A program made the position numbers and the translations under genes. From Brugia malayi (Eukaryota; Nematoda; Chromadorea; Rhabditida; Onchocercidae): DNA of 64,000 nt. The notes under the pieces are model-generated. The model was given only the letters and a program-made list of their open reading frames with translations. It did no database searches and was not told where the DNA came from. Positions 34,650 to 46,779 of the stretch are shown one piece after another. The first letter of the stretch is position 1. Each line of letters begins with the position of its first letter. The DNA is taken from the NCBI RefSeq assembly GCF_000002995.4, contig NW_025062479.1, forward strand, positions 7,123,221 through 7,187,220, written 5' to 3'.

Positions 34650-37600
34650 TTTCTTCTAGTTTCATTTTGAACTCTTCTCATTGGGTAACGAAACTCCGAG
34701 GTCATGTCAGACTACAAAAGTAGAAATCGAAGTAAGAGCCTTGGAATCCAGAATTATAACTACTGGTACGTTGGATTACCTAATAAAGGAATTTCAAGTA
34801 ATTAAGTAAGACACTATGATTTGCCACGTATGATATCCCAAGAACAGCTAGATGTGAAAGGAGACTATTGGAAAAGGCACGATATATACTACTTATTGGG
34901 GCTGACTACTTCGGATTCATGTCGTCAAATAAAGTCCATAGTATGATGTCACAGTTCCACATAATCCTCACAAATGTTGATCTCATAATAACTGGATAAA
35001 TCAACAAATCTCATAATTGTGACAAAGACCAATTCAAATTTGATACATCTCCTGTTAAAACTAAATCGATGAGTGTAAAAAGTATAATACGAGTTCAAAA
35101 ATACATCAATTTGGAAACTAAAATTTATAAGCTTTCAGGAACAACCTAAAACTCATGATGAAAACTCATGAAGCGCTGAAGCATTTCAAAGAAGTTATTA
35201 CTAAACAAAATGGACGATATCAAGTAGTTTGGCTTTGGAAAGATTCAACGGTTAATTTAAATGATAACTGTGGTCTTTGTCTCGGAAGACTGAAAGCATT
35301 AATTAGACGATTTCATGTGGACAAATGAACACTTAATCGGCACAATGAAATAATTCAAGGCCAAATGCAATGCAATATTATTTAAGAATTAGTCTTAGAC
35401 TTCAATCAGGTTGTTATATACTTCTATATATATTTGTTAATTATGAAGCAAATCAATAACAGAATTAAGAATCGTTTACGATGCTTCTGCTCACCTTAAA
35501 GGGATGAAAAGTTTAAACGATGTTCTATATTGCGGTTCGTATTCATTCCATTCAAAATGGTGGAAAATGTAAGAATAGCCGATACTAAAAAGACATCTTT
35601 ATAACTGAAATTATTTCCACCAGAACGAAACTGTATTGGATTCCTTTGATTGAAGGATATTTAAAGACAAGTTATCAAAGACAACACGGTATGCTGCTGC
35701 ATCCAAAGAGTTCTATTTGAGGTGATATCATCTTCCCTTTTATTTTCTGCCACTCCCAACTATCACCTAAAAACTCATGGAAGCGAAATTGCATTGGAAA
35801 TGTAGAAAAATCTCTACTACTTAACAATGTTATATCACCAGATAAAGCAACCCAAGAAGCATTCAAAAATTATGAAGATATGAAATCTTTCTTCAAAGAA
35901 GCGTTAATGGAATTTCTTTCAAATGACAATGAATTCAACAAATTTATTCTCAACAAAGATCGAGCAGAAGCAAACTGATTTGAAAAAATTCTTGATTCAA
36001 TTTGAATCCCAAAATAGATGTTATCCAGGTCATCTTAAAACCTTTAGAATTAAAGGAATCTGTCTAAAGAAACAATTTTACAATTCATAGCATCTCAGTA
36101 AGACATACTTATTGGAGTACGAGCAGCTCATTTTGTAACAAATCAGTTAGAATTCCAAAATGTACCAGTAACTTTATGGTCAGATTTTAAATGTGCACCA
36201 CAGAGCCATTCCCTACTACTACCAAAATTTGTACAAAATCGAGTTATGCTTGTACATTCTAGGGAAAAATAATCCAGAGGATAATGAAACAAATGGACTT
36301 TCTCCAACAGAACTTAAGGTCTACGAAATATAGTGGAAAAAAGACCATAATGGCTGGTAAAGAAGGAAACCAGCTGGCACAAAAGAATATAATTTCGATG
36401 GAGACTTTAAAAATGAAGAAAGTGAAATCCTCGTGAAAGTAACAAGAAAATTACAAAAACAAGTTTTAAACTTATAGATGCGAGTCGTTTCAGTAAGTGT
36501 CAAGATTAATAAGAATAACTGCATGAACTCTTAAATTCATAAAATTACAATAAGAAGACAAATACCATGGTTACAATCTTATTAACGATAAACGGTCAGC
36601 TTACAACAAATGATTGCAAATTAGCAATGAAGGTATTGATTAGGTAAGCACAATCAGAGAGAATAAATAAATAAATAATCCATAGTATAATAAAGAAAAT
36701 TGCTAGTGGAAATTCAAAAATCGATTGGAAAATTCCGAATTGAATAAAGGCAGTCTACATCCAATTTAATTGTCGCGACATAATCCCATAACTGAACTTT
36801 TCATAGAACACATCATACTGGAATTGCTCATACACTTTCAAAATTGAGAACAGAATTCTGACTACAAAACCCAAAGGTAGAACCTAATTAGGATGGAAAG
36901 CAAAGCCATTCAAGTTTCCGTTATGCCTAGTCTTCTAGAAACCTGAGCCATGCGCTTCCAAATTCACACATCTTGGATTGGATTATACGGGTCCTCTTCC
37001 TAACGGAACTGAAACAGGCATAAAAGATGGGTAGCTTTCTTTATATGTTTCACAACAAGAGCAGAACTGGTAGAACCTTCTTAAACCCGACGAGGTTATT
37101 CTAAATTAGTCTTAAGTGATAATGATAGCCAGTTCCAATTAGTTTTTAGACCATTATGGACCGAAATATGCATTTTTCCTAGCAAATAAAGGAATAATCT
37201 GGAAGAGTATCATACAAAAAACCTATCAAGTAGTGGAATTTATGAGTGAACAATTGGAGTAAGCAAATAGGCCATGAGAAGAGCCATTGGTGGGAAGTTA
37301 TTAAGGGGAAGAGAATAAAAAATGGTAGAAGTCGAAGGTATATTAAATACTCGGCCACTAACATAAACTTTGAAGATAACGTAATCATATGTCCGATTGA
37401 TTTTATCTTGCCTATTGCTTCCTTCGTTATTTCAATTGTTAACGACAGCGATCAGGAAGAATTTTCCTCTCACAAATTAGGTACCAAGGAAATTGGATAC
37501 ATTTTGGGACAAACGCAGAAAAGAGTATTTGACCAGTCTTCGAGAACGAACTAAAAGAGAACACTCTTCCTAAAAAATGTAGTAACAAGAACACTTCATG

Positions 37601-37710
37601 AGAAAGAATATGTATTGGTTAACAAATGAAAAGTTCCTCACGGTGTATGGAAATTAGCCAGGATAAAAGAAACTAAAGAAAGAAGAAATAAAGAAGTAAA
37701 AAATTCCTCA
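34650..37710 (+). mobile_element. decayed BEL/Pao-type LTR retrotransposon, pol remnant
   Basis: Fragments of a BEL/Pao polyprotein lie in order on the plus strand, broken by many stops and frameshifts. Near 34880-34920 the aspartic-protease-side signature LLGADYF; at 35160-35330 the linker and early reverse-transcriptase side (HFKEVITKQNGRYQVVW, LNDNCGLCLGRLKALI); near 35465-35530 the RT motif IVYDASAHLKGMKSLND; near 36170-36230 RNase H-like LWSDFKCA; then GLSPTELKVYE; integrase pieces at 36950-37250 (RWVAFF.CFTTRAEL, LVLSDNDSQFQLVF, NKGIIWKSI); near 37330-37440 LNTRPLTY- and IDFILP-like segments; near 37610 a tail matching the usual end of BEL integrase (LVN.EKVPHGVWKLARI). No intact gag, no clear LTR pair. 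It cannot be active as read. Confidence 0.82.
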
Positions 37711-38015
37711 ATAGAATTAACACATGAAACACTCCTAAACGACCAGTGAATATATTAAATATGCTGTACCTCTAGAAAACAACAAAAAAGATAGTTCAAA
37801 AATCCAATAAGAGTGTTCGACAAATCAGTTCCGCTTTACGAAAAAAAAAAAAAAAAAACGACCACTCAAGCAAAGGTACCCAATTTCTCTTCCTGAAGGT
37901 TTTCTCTGAATAGAGAAAATCCCCTTCAATCGGAAATGTCGGAAAAACCGAATATAATATGTCGAAACAAATTTGTATTAAATCCATAAGAGTAAACATT
38001 TTCTTATCTGAATAA

Positions 38016-38213
38016 TCACATAAATGTTTCAATTAAGGAATCTTTTATCCAATACTCATCTGCATTGTCTGGAATTTTACAGTTTGTTAACAAAACATAT
38101 GTGCACCAGTCATTGTGTTGAAAATCTCTCCCAATTTTGTTATCAAGATCTTCCAGCCTAACTGTTAGCAGGTCATCAGGTCTTTGTTCAAATAACACCC
38201 CCTGTTCTACCAA
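38016..38213 (-). CDS. unrecognised open frame next to the inverted repeat
   Basis: 65 codons on the minus strand starting at the inner edge of the right repeat copy. Acidic, protein-like composition (EDLDNKIGRDFQHNDWCTYV). No similarity recognised. It may be a relic of a repeat-encoded protein; there is no independent support for expression. Confidence 0.25.
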   Translation of the reverse strand: MVEQGVLFEQRPDDLLTVRLEDLDNKIGRDFQHNDWCTYVLLTNCKIPDNADEYWIKDSLIETFM

Positions 38214-38373
38214 ATCACTTTCAATGTTGAAATATTGTAGAGGCTTTCTAATCCAGTAGTCAGTCTTATGAGAATTGATATAATGTTAAAACCCAACTCT
38301 TACTGTATGAGGAATAAAGATCATCCGATAATGACAGATCTTTACTCACATAATCATACGATTTGTTGTAAAG
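38202..38373 (-). repeat. right copy of the inverted repeat flanking the BEL/Pao remnant
   Basis: Reverse-complement relative of 34150-34310. On the minus strand it leads into an open frame ending at 38016 whose product (with DDLLTVRLEDLDNKIGRDF) I do not recognise. The pair may be parts of a second, older element in opposite orientation rather than LTRs, which would be direct repeats. Confidence 0.6.
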
Positions 38374-41300
38374 AAGGTAGTCTTGTTCGCGATCACCGAT
38401 TTTTCACTTTTCGTTTTCTGTGCCCCTACAGATTTACTTCCTTAAATTTTTTAATATTGTTCAATAGCCTCGTTCAATAACAACCTTTATCTCAATTTCC
38501 CCATTTGGCTCTACGATCTACTCGAATTAGACTCTATTTCACGACAAATTTATTTGATTCCACTGTTTTCTACAAGATAAAGCATAGCAGAATAACTTCG
38601 AAGTTCCTTCTTTCTCCGAATCAACACTAAGTTAGGAACCGCAACCTTATTTCCCAATTTGCCTTTCACGTCCTCATCCGGTTGTATGACCATTTTGTAT
38701 GCCAAAAATCAGATCTTTAAATGTTGTCAATTGCATGCACTTGCAGATGTTCTCACTTTTTTTTTTTTTTTTTTGGGTTTAATTTCTTACACTATTAAGG
38801 GATTCCGTGATCCGTGGATCTTTTTCGATGATATATTCATCAGAAGTGTTCAACTTTGTCTGTCCAAAGAATGCAAAGAGATTCGATTCAAATAAAAACT
38901 TGTTTATACACAATGACCAATAGTGATAACCAGCTGTATGTAGTTATTCCCAAAGTACAAATATAATTTCATGTTATCTCGAGATGCTTTGTTGAGTATC
39001 GGTTTCACTCTGCTAAAGACGGAAAATAGAAGCAGCAATAGTTAATACTAATCGTTGTGTACCATCACATCGCCTTCAGTCCAAATGGTCTTGGACGATT
39101 CCCCTCCTTAGTCTGAAATAGTTCTTCAGTCTTAGGAAATCCTCGCATTTCTTTATCTCCGTATCACTTTATACTCCACACGTGTGCCATTTGCTTATCC
39201 GTGTTACTGTCCTTGATCACATGTTCAGAGCAACTAAAGAAGACCTTCTGTTGATCACTGCCTCCTAGCACTTATTAGTTCTACATTCAACTTTTTTGCA
39301 ATCATATCATTCAAACGCAGCATCCTTAAATTCAGTCCGTATGAATGGATGTTAGGAGTAGCCCCTGAAAATAGTGATATGCAGACTACCGAATTTCACC
39401 GCTAACATTCACGACAACATTTCGCTCCTTTCCAGTCGTGTAAGTTTCCGTACATAAAACTCCCAACTTCTAAAAGTGGTTCAGCAGTAAGTGCGGTCAG
39501 AGATATATACGTACATATACATACAGACACACACAAGCAAAAACATACATAATTTCCTACGGTCATTCAATCATACTATCGTATTGCCGTTCATCCATTC
39601 TAAAAGACCACCAGGAAAGCCGGACCACACACGAAGTTCTGTTGCGTCAAGACAACACCTCGCCAGCACGCAGCATCTCGACGACTGTGAAATAATCATT
39701 GTATGCAGCCGGATATATCAAAATATTGCAACTATAGCTATATATGTTATGCAAACACAAGCAATTAACCTTCAAAAAACTACTTCCTCAGAGACTTTGA
39801 TTCCGCTGCCTTTTCGTTTATTCTGTTACGGTTGTATGATTTCATTGCTGATAACTGTTCGAAGCAGCTTATTCCAGGATCTTAAAAAAATCCAGCCGAA
39901 ACTTCCAAAAGCAATGCATTGTCCACGGTACGTACGTTTGACGTAAGAATAAATTCAAATTTGAGTTGTAGTTGTAAGCTGTAAGTTGTAAGCTGCTGTA
40001 AAATATCCCGAATCCGAATATTTTCTCAATTTGTGAATTTGTAGAACTCGAAGAGCATCAATTTCACTTCCAGTGCAAAGTTATCGCGAAACCTATAGAA
40101 ACTCTCGAAAGAACTAAACCTCCTGCTCAGGCAAAAGTCATATGAGTTAGACGGAACTGGTGTCAGGCAGGCAGACGATTTCAATCAAATAATGAGAAAG
40201 TATTTTGTAGACTGAAACTGCTCTAAAATTGCTTGCTTCCATAACTTTCAAAATGAGTAGAACTGCAGCGTACAGCGTGGGGAATTCACCTTCATATTAT
40301 ACACGTTAGGAATTTGACAATTCTACAGGTCTGCTCCCTCCATTTTTCCTTGCTCCTTTCTTACTCTCATTTTTACTCGCAGCTGCATTTCACTGATGTA
40401 TGAACTTTTTCATTCTAAAACTCGAAAACAACATTTTTGAAACCGAATTTTCTTAGCAACAGATAGTTTTTACTGAAATCTTTATTAATATTTCATTGGA
40501 TATGACAAAAGACATAATTGAAAACCATATTTTCATGTACACTGTACTTAAAAACGTGGAATAGTCTATTAACAAGACAGAAATATATGTTTTATATTCA
40601 TGCATCAAATGGTACGCGTAATGTTGGAAGGTTAAGTCGTTCCCCGAGAAAAAGAAGGAACTTTATAGTTGGACAATTATTACTTAGCTTTTCATTGATG
40701 TCGATGAACTTCCTTGAACTGCTTTTTCTCACCATTTTCTCCAGGCTATGACTGACTTAAAACTTCCTCTGATCGATCATTCATGGCAAATTAGGACTTC
40801 ACTTCGCACAAAGTATCCACAGAGAAAATACGAGTAGCTATGGAAGAATTACCGATGCAGGCATTCATGCCTTTCAGAATGAGTACTGATGCAGAAAGTG
40901 ATATGCAAATCTAACGACAACAGTGCAGAATGATAGGGACTGCCAGGTATTATTGATTTGTAATAGATACCACCGCCCTTAATCATTTGCGACTGTCCTA
41001 CCACTCATAGCTAGTACTGAGATCTCACGTGGTTCGTAGGTTCCCAGCCGAGTTGCAAAATATAGTTGAAGTGTCGGTGAGGTTGCAGTGTAGAGGTTCT
41101 TGATTTCAAGAACTTCAGACTCTTTTGCATTCTAGTATTGCAGAAGGAATTAGTTATATGAATTTGTGGATAGATATAGAGATGCAAATTTGTATTGTGA
41201 GGTCTGTATATTTTTTGATTCCTGTAATTTTGCTAGCAGTAGAAGTAGCAAAAGTGGGGACTAAATAATTCATAGCTAATCATTACCGTTTTAGATTGAG

Positions 41301-41477
41301 TTGCTGATCCTGTTGATATAAAAAATTTGAAATACAACTTCGAAAATGGGTGTAAGTGCTTCAGATATTTACAGCTTACTCTTACTCTTAATATTGGCCA
41401 AAATTGAGTGTTTATTGTGCATTTACAGATAATATTGAAGTGTTCAGGAAGATTTTGGGACTATCAAGAATGGCTCT
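38374..41477. other. intergenic region between retroelement remnant and P5CR
   Basis: No recognised gene. It includes a T-tract near 38757-38774, low-complexity repeats around 39505-39545 and the isolated open frame at 39491-39946. An acceptor-like TGTTCAG at 41441-41447, about 30 bases before the P5CR start codon, may be a spliced-leader site. Confidence 0.45.
39491..39946 (+). CDS. isolated 151-codon open frame, unknown
   Basis: The longest open frame in the gap between the retroelement and the P5CR gene. It starts in a low-complexity TACATACA/ACACAC run, then reads through more GC-balanced sequence (KRPPGKPDHTRSSVASRQHL) and a hydrophobic stretch near the end (FCYGCMISLLITV). I recognise no domain. 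Its length is unusual for this AT-rich DNA, but composition alone could explain it, and no splice-linked exons are evident. Confidence 0.2.
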   Translation: MRSEIYTYIYIQTHTSKNIHNFLRSFNHTIVLPFIHSKRPPGKPDHTRSSVASRQHLASTQHLDDCEIIIVCSRIYQNIATIAIYVMQTQAINLQKTTSSETLIPLPFRLFCYGCMISLLITVRSSLFQDLKKIQPKLPKAMHCPRYVRLT

Positions 41478-44400
41478 ATGAATTTGCGGAAATTATTTAA
41501 AAACACTGATTTGGAACCAAAGCTGACTTTTATCGGTGGCGGTAAGATGGCAGCTGCTCTCATCTGTGGTTTTGAATCTGCTGGTGAGTTGTATCTAACT
41601 CGATTTTAACCTACAATGTTGACGAAAGGTGAAGTACCACATGGCTAATACAGACTCAATCTTCTGCGCACTTACGTAATTTCATAATCAGATCAAATCA
41701 GCGAAATAATCACATTTTCTTTTCCCCAGTATTCAGTTTTGTTTTATTGCTATTGTAGAGTAGGCATGATCGAGTAAAGAAGTTTGCTTGTAATTGTGCA
41801 GGAAAGTATTTGATATGCAGAAAGTTACATGTTGTTCAGGTCTCATAACTAAGGATGACGTTGCTCTCAGCGTTAAAACAGCATCATCCGCACAGCGATG
41901 GAAGGTATTATATGTTCAGTTAGTACATTTTATTGTGGATCTGTTTGCTGTAATTCTTGTTTAAAGTAACTTTTTATTGTAAATATAAACGTTCCACTGA
42001 GGAAATCAAATTGCAGCAGCTGGGATATGTAAATGTGTACACGTCTAATAATGATCTAATTCGGGTTCATGGTCAAGGTATGCATTATGTAATTCACTAT
42101 TAATCATAATATCATCGGTTTCTACAATCATTTGGTAATGACTAGTGTGGTTTATGAAGTTAAGCCCCATTTCATAATATACATTATGTATACTGTAATG
42201 GTATTCTTATCTAATACATTCTTTTTACTCAGATTAATAAGCGAAGCCTTTTGTACAAGGTATTTGGTCTGAATAAATGAGAAGGTTCTGTAGTGGTGAT
42301 TTAAATAACGTCATTAGTTCTATTTATGTGCATTTTTTCATGAAATTCTCGTAAAAATTATTAAACATTGGGATTTCATCGTGATCATCTATAAATTCCT
42401 GCTGTTTTAATTCGACCTTTTGTTTCTGTTTGCACGTTTTTTCATCTCATTTCATTTAGTTCCTGCACTTAGTGTTTGGAATTGGAGGATCTTGATAGTG
42501 GACATCAGAATAATTGAAATACTATGATTTTCAGGAGTTGTTTTTTTGTCTGTAAAACCACAGATTTACACAGCAGTACTGGAGGAATTAAACAATAAAG
42601 CATTTACAAACACCCCATTAATTGTCTCTATTATGGGTGGAGTTGACGTGAAGACATTGGAGAGAGAGGTATGTTTTCTTGAAGTTGCTTAAAAAATTTG
42701 CTGTTATACCACAGTTTTTAGTACTGAAAATTTTTTGATAGATTCTTTTGTGATATTGAGACAGATCTGCGGAACTCTCAAATTAAAACAGTTCGAATTT
42801 GAACGCGCAAAGAAGATGAATAAATTTTCAGAATATAATGGTTAAGAACAAAATGAAAAGGTTAAAAACTTTTTTTTAATGTGACATAACGATCACAGAT
42901 AATTTCGGCGCTCTGTAACTGGAAGAAACGTGTCTATCTTCAGCGTATTTTAATGAGGTATTTGTAATTAACTTAACAATTTTAATTTAAGGTTGCGGTG
43001 AAAGGTTATATCTCAAAGCGTGGACTGGTGCGTCTGATGCCCAACCTTCCAGTTACTATCTGTTCTGGAGCATCGATCATGTGCTCTAGCTCATACATGC
43101 AGCAAGACAAAGTTCTGAAATCATTTTCTTTTTCTCTTTTTTAACGATATTGTTTAAATATGATCCTCTAAAATGCATAAAGTAAAAGAAATGGAATGAG
43201 TTTAAGGTCCAGTAATGTCAAAAGTTTGTGATATTAAATTTCGGTTATTATACTAGTAACTCTTTTGTAGATTGATTTAATGAAGTGTATCATGCAACAT
43301 GTCGGTATTTGTTTGGTGATCAGTGAAAAATCATTTGATGCGGCTACAGCAGTTGCAGGATGTGGACCAGCTTTTGTTAGTTTTGATACCGTTTCTTTGA
43401 AAATGTTTCCTTTCGACATGCTCTGCGTTTGTTGCTTCATTATTCTGGTTCACATCCCGATCCTTAGTTCAAATCAAAAATTTTCATCACATATGTTCAC
43501 ATATTTCAGGTGTTTATGGCAATTGAAGCGCTATCAGATGGAGGCGTCCTTGGTGGTGTTGATCGTACAACTTCAACGAAATTAGCTGCTCAAACTGTTA
43601 TGGTAAACTTGAGATATTTCTCTTATTTTTATTCGTTTTTGAGTGTGTTTACAAATTAACAGGAAAAGTTATTTGCACTGATCAAAAGTTTTTTCGTATA
43701 GTGTGGACGTTTATTATTCCCTATTATTCTGATGGAATGTGATGTTAGTAGCATTGAATAATTGATTTATTTCACTTTTATTTAGCTTACAGATGTATAA
43801 TGTACAGTATCCAACGCATTTGTTTATTGCGCATTTCCTTCTACAATTGCAGCATTAAACTATAAACATTTTTTGTTACAGCTTGTAAATAATGTTTACA
43901 TATTAATGTGTCGAGAATGTGCGAATATCATGCGTATATATTTTGTGTATCCACTAAAAATTTGCACCGTAACATCAGTTATTACTAATATATGGCAAAA
44001 CACTGACATATGTAAACAAAATATACATGTGAAATGTGTTGGTTAAACAGAAACTTGATTACAATAGGGTAGGCGTGAAATTTCTAACTAAAAGATTTCT
44101 GACGAAATATATTTGTTTAAGTTTTATTCCTAATAGTTTTGGAGATGTAGAATCTGGTTCCAGATGATGCGGTTCGAAAAGGATCAGAAGAGATGATCAT
44201 AGGGTTTTATATTGATCAGTTTTTATGAGCTTGAAAGGTTCTAAAGAGAGATGAAAAGTAGAAGTGCAGAACACTTGATACACATAAATAAAAATAAAAA
44301 TAGTAAATAAAGAAATGTCGATTAACATAAAGGTCTATCCGTCTTTGTGACAGATCTGAGTTTGAATTTTAGTTTAAACTGTAAAGTCCTTTATTTGTAC

Positions 44401-44667
44401 TTGCGCAGCTTTATTGCAGGGTGCGGCAAGAATGATTTTAGAAGTGAGTCAACATCCGGCTGCTCTAAAAGATGACGTTTGCTCTGCCGGTGGTAGTACG
44501 ATATATGGAGTGAAGGAATTAGAAAAAAATGGTTCTTACTGTTTTATACAATTTCATTTCATAGGATTGTTACTCGAAAGTACTTTCTTTCCTTATTTCT
44601 AGGTCTTCGCTCGGCATTAATCGAGGCAGTGCATGCTTCAACAAAACGTTGTTTGGGGCAGGTTTAA
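41478..44667 (+). CDS. pycr: pyrroline-5-carboxylate reductase (P5CR)
   Basis: Reduces 1-pyrroline-5-carboxylate to L-proline with NAD(P)H, the last step of proline synthesis. Exons: 41478-41583, 41840-41904, 42017-42077, 42535-42668, 42992-43111, 43271-43375, 43510-43602, 44420-44531, 44603-44667; phases close to give 286 residues, a normal P5CR length. Residues about 13-30 hold the Rossmann dinucleotide loop FIGGGKMAAAL. FLSVKPQ, SIMGGV and RLMPNLPVTICSGAS follow the family pattern, as do AVAGCGPAF, EALSDGGVLGG and the C-terminal signature VCSAGGSTIYGVKELE. The N-terminus (MNLRKLF) is short, with no clear mitochondrial presequence, suggesting a cytosolic enzyme of the PYCR3 kind; this is inference. 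The start is the first in-frame Met after an acceptor-like TTCAG at 41443-41447. Confidence in identity is high. Confidence 0.94.
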
Positions 44668-44873
44668 GATTTGGTTTTCAACACCAATCGCTCGAATCCG
44701 TAGGATTTACCATATTGTTTGAGAGCAAAAATTACATAGTTAATGTCACTTACATTAACACACTTTTTCGTGCTGTTTTCATTTAGTGTTATTTACATAC
44801 ATGTTTATGACTTCATGCAATTGTTGCTTAGGTTTCATCTTACTTGAAGATTTACATGTCTATCCAACAGAGC

Positions 44874-44879
44874 AATAAA
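44874..44879 (+). promoter_or_regulatory. possible polyadenylation signal for P5CR
   Basis: AATAAA about 207 bases after the P5CR stop codon, a plausible 3' UTR length for this kind of genome. Confidence 0.45.
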
Positions 44880-46737
44880 CAACCTTTTTTCCATTTCCTT
44901 TCCACTAGCCTGGTTTGAACTACTGAAATATTATGCACAACATTTTATTTCGAATAAAATCTTCGAGTAAACCGATATAAAGCGGAAAGAAAGGAAGGTT
45001 TCGTGTTTTTATTGGTGCTCAGTGCATTCGAAAATTCTACATTTTATTTTTGCGCTTTTGTATTTTCAATTTCTCGTCACTAATGTCCAAGTTTATGGTT
45101 CCCTTATATCACAGTGATTTTCACATGTGTGTGTTTTGTTGATGTTGCTAATTATTTATCATTTAGCGCTCGTTGTCACTTAGATATCTGTATCACTTTT
45201 ACTTATTTTTACAAATACTTTGTAAAAATGCTTTGTGGTGTTTTTCAACCTACTTTTATAATTGTTTTTATGTCGTTATAGCTGTTTCTGTTAGAATAAG
45301 AATTGGAATATGAAGTCTGCTTTTAGTTAAATTGTTCTAGTTCTTGAAGCATGATTTAGATTCAAATTTTTCTTTTTTTTTTTTTTTTTTTTTGATGGTT
45401 CCACTGCGCAGTTATGAGGATGTGTAGAAACTTATTAGTAAATCTCAACGTACCAGAACTGAAAGCTTAATGTTATAATGCTACCGGCCGTGTAATAAAT
45501 CCAAGAGTGGCTTCAGCAAGCAGTGGTTGGCAACACTGATAATGCTCAGGGATAAAATTAAGTTAGACATTTCCTAATATCGGTTATCGGTGAATCGTGG
45601 CTGTGCAATTGCATTGTTTAGGCTGTTTTATTCGTCTTTTCTCCAACAAGCGATTGAAGTTCAGTTCGATCGATGACATAACATGATTTCAGGGCAGTTT
45701 AGGTTATTTTTTGCTATAAAGTGGCAGTTATATTACAATTTCTCTGTAAACAGAAGTTTGTGTCTGATTGCTGTTGTTCAGGATCAGTTTTACTGTAAAT
45801 TACCAAAAGCGTCCAGAGAAGATGAATCCTATTGTAACAATTTAAAACTCAGAGTTTTGCATCGTCTTCGGGATTGAGTTGTTAGTTTCCTCTCAACGTT
45901 GTAATATTGTTCTTTCATATCGAAAGGAAATAAAAATATTGGACATAATACTGTAACCTGTAAGTGCATGACATCTCATCCGCATAAATCGGTGAAATCC
46001 GACTAGTTTTAGTGAGAATAATTCGAAAAGTATGAAGCTCAGACATTGAGTAGAATCGGTGACTATTGCCATTGTAGCGTGTTTTTAGCTGCACATGCTT
46101 TTGCTGTTCTAAATTAGGCAAAAATATCCGTGCATCTGTTCACAACACCACCCCGACCAGTTGGTCACAAATTCATCTGCCAGGGAATTTCATCCTTCAC
46201 TTCATTTGATCTATTTGAAAGAAGCTGTGGTGTTGCCGTATTTCATTTCTCTGTTCCATTTAAAGAGTTTGTATTACTCGGAATGTTACTCACTAGCATC
46301 CTCTCTCTGCTCTCTGCTTGTCCTAAAAGTTGAACTGTTTACTCATCTTACTCGCTTATTTCCTGACTTCGTTAATCCAACTCATCCAGTCCTTGCACGT
46401 CTTAACCGTTGTTACTCGTAAAACACTGTTAGAAAGTCGATAAAACTCAATAAAGAAGTGAACACCCACCTACTACAAGAAAAATCGAAAATCGGAATGA
46501 AATAATTGAATGGGAATTATTTCTGGCATGTTCCTGTCTGTCTACATGTGTGTCTGTATTTGTTCCAATCAACACTGTTCGTTAACTACGCATGAACTAT
46601 GGCTGTCAACAGATACGTCTTCACATTCACGTACTCATGTTGGATAAGTTAGCCAAGATGAACTTTACAGAAACTCCTCCTTTCTTGTTGCTGATGTGCT
46701 TTGCATATGTTTTATTTTCATCAGTTTTATCGATTAA

Positions 46738-46779
46738 ATTGTCACATTCCACATTTCAATTGTCACATTCCACATTTCA
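46738..46779. repeat. perfect 21-bp tandem duplication
   Basis: Two adjacent identical copies of a 21-bp unit containing GTCACATTCCACATTTCA. Too small to be a transposon target duplication and it has no insert between the copies; probably replication slippage. Confidence 0.85.

Noticed and set aside
43234..43440. Minus-strand open frame in the P5CR region
   Set aside because: Antisense of the P5CR exon at 43271-43375, which carries the conserved AVAGCGPAF motif.
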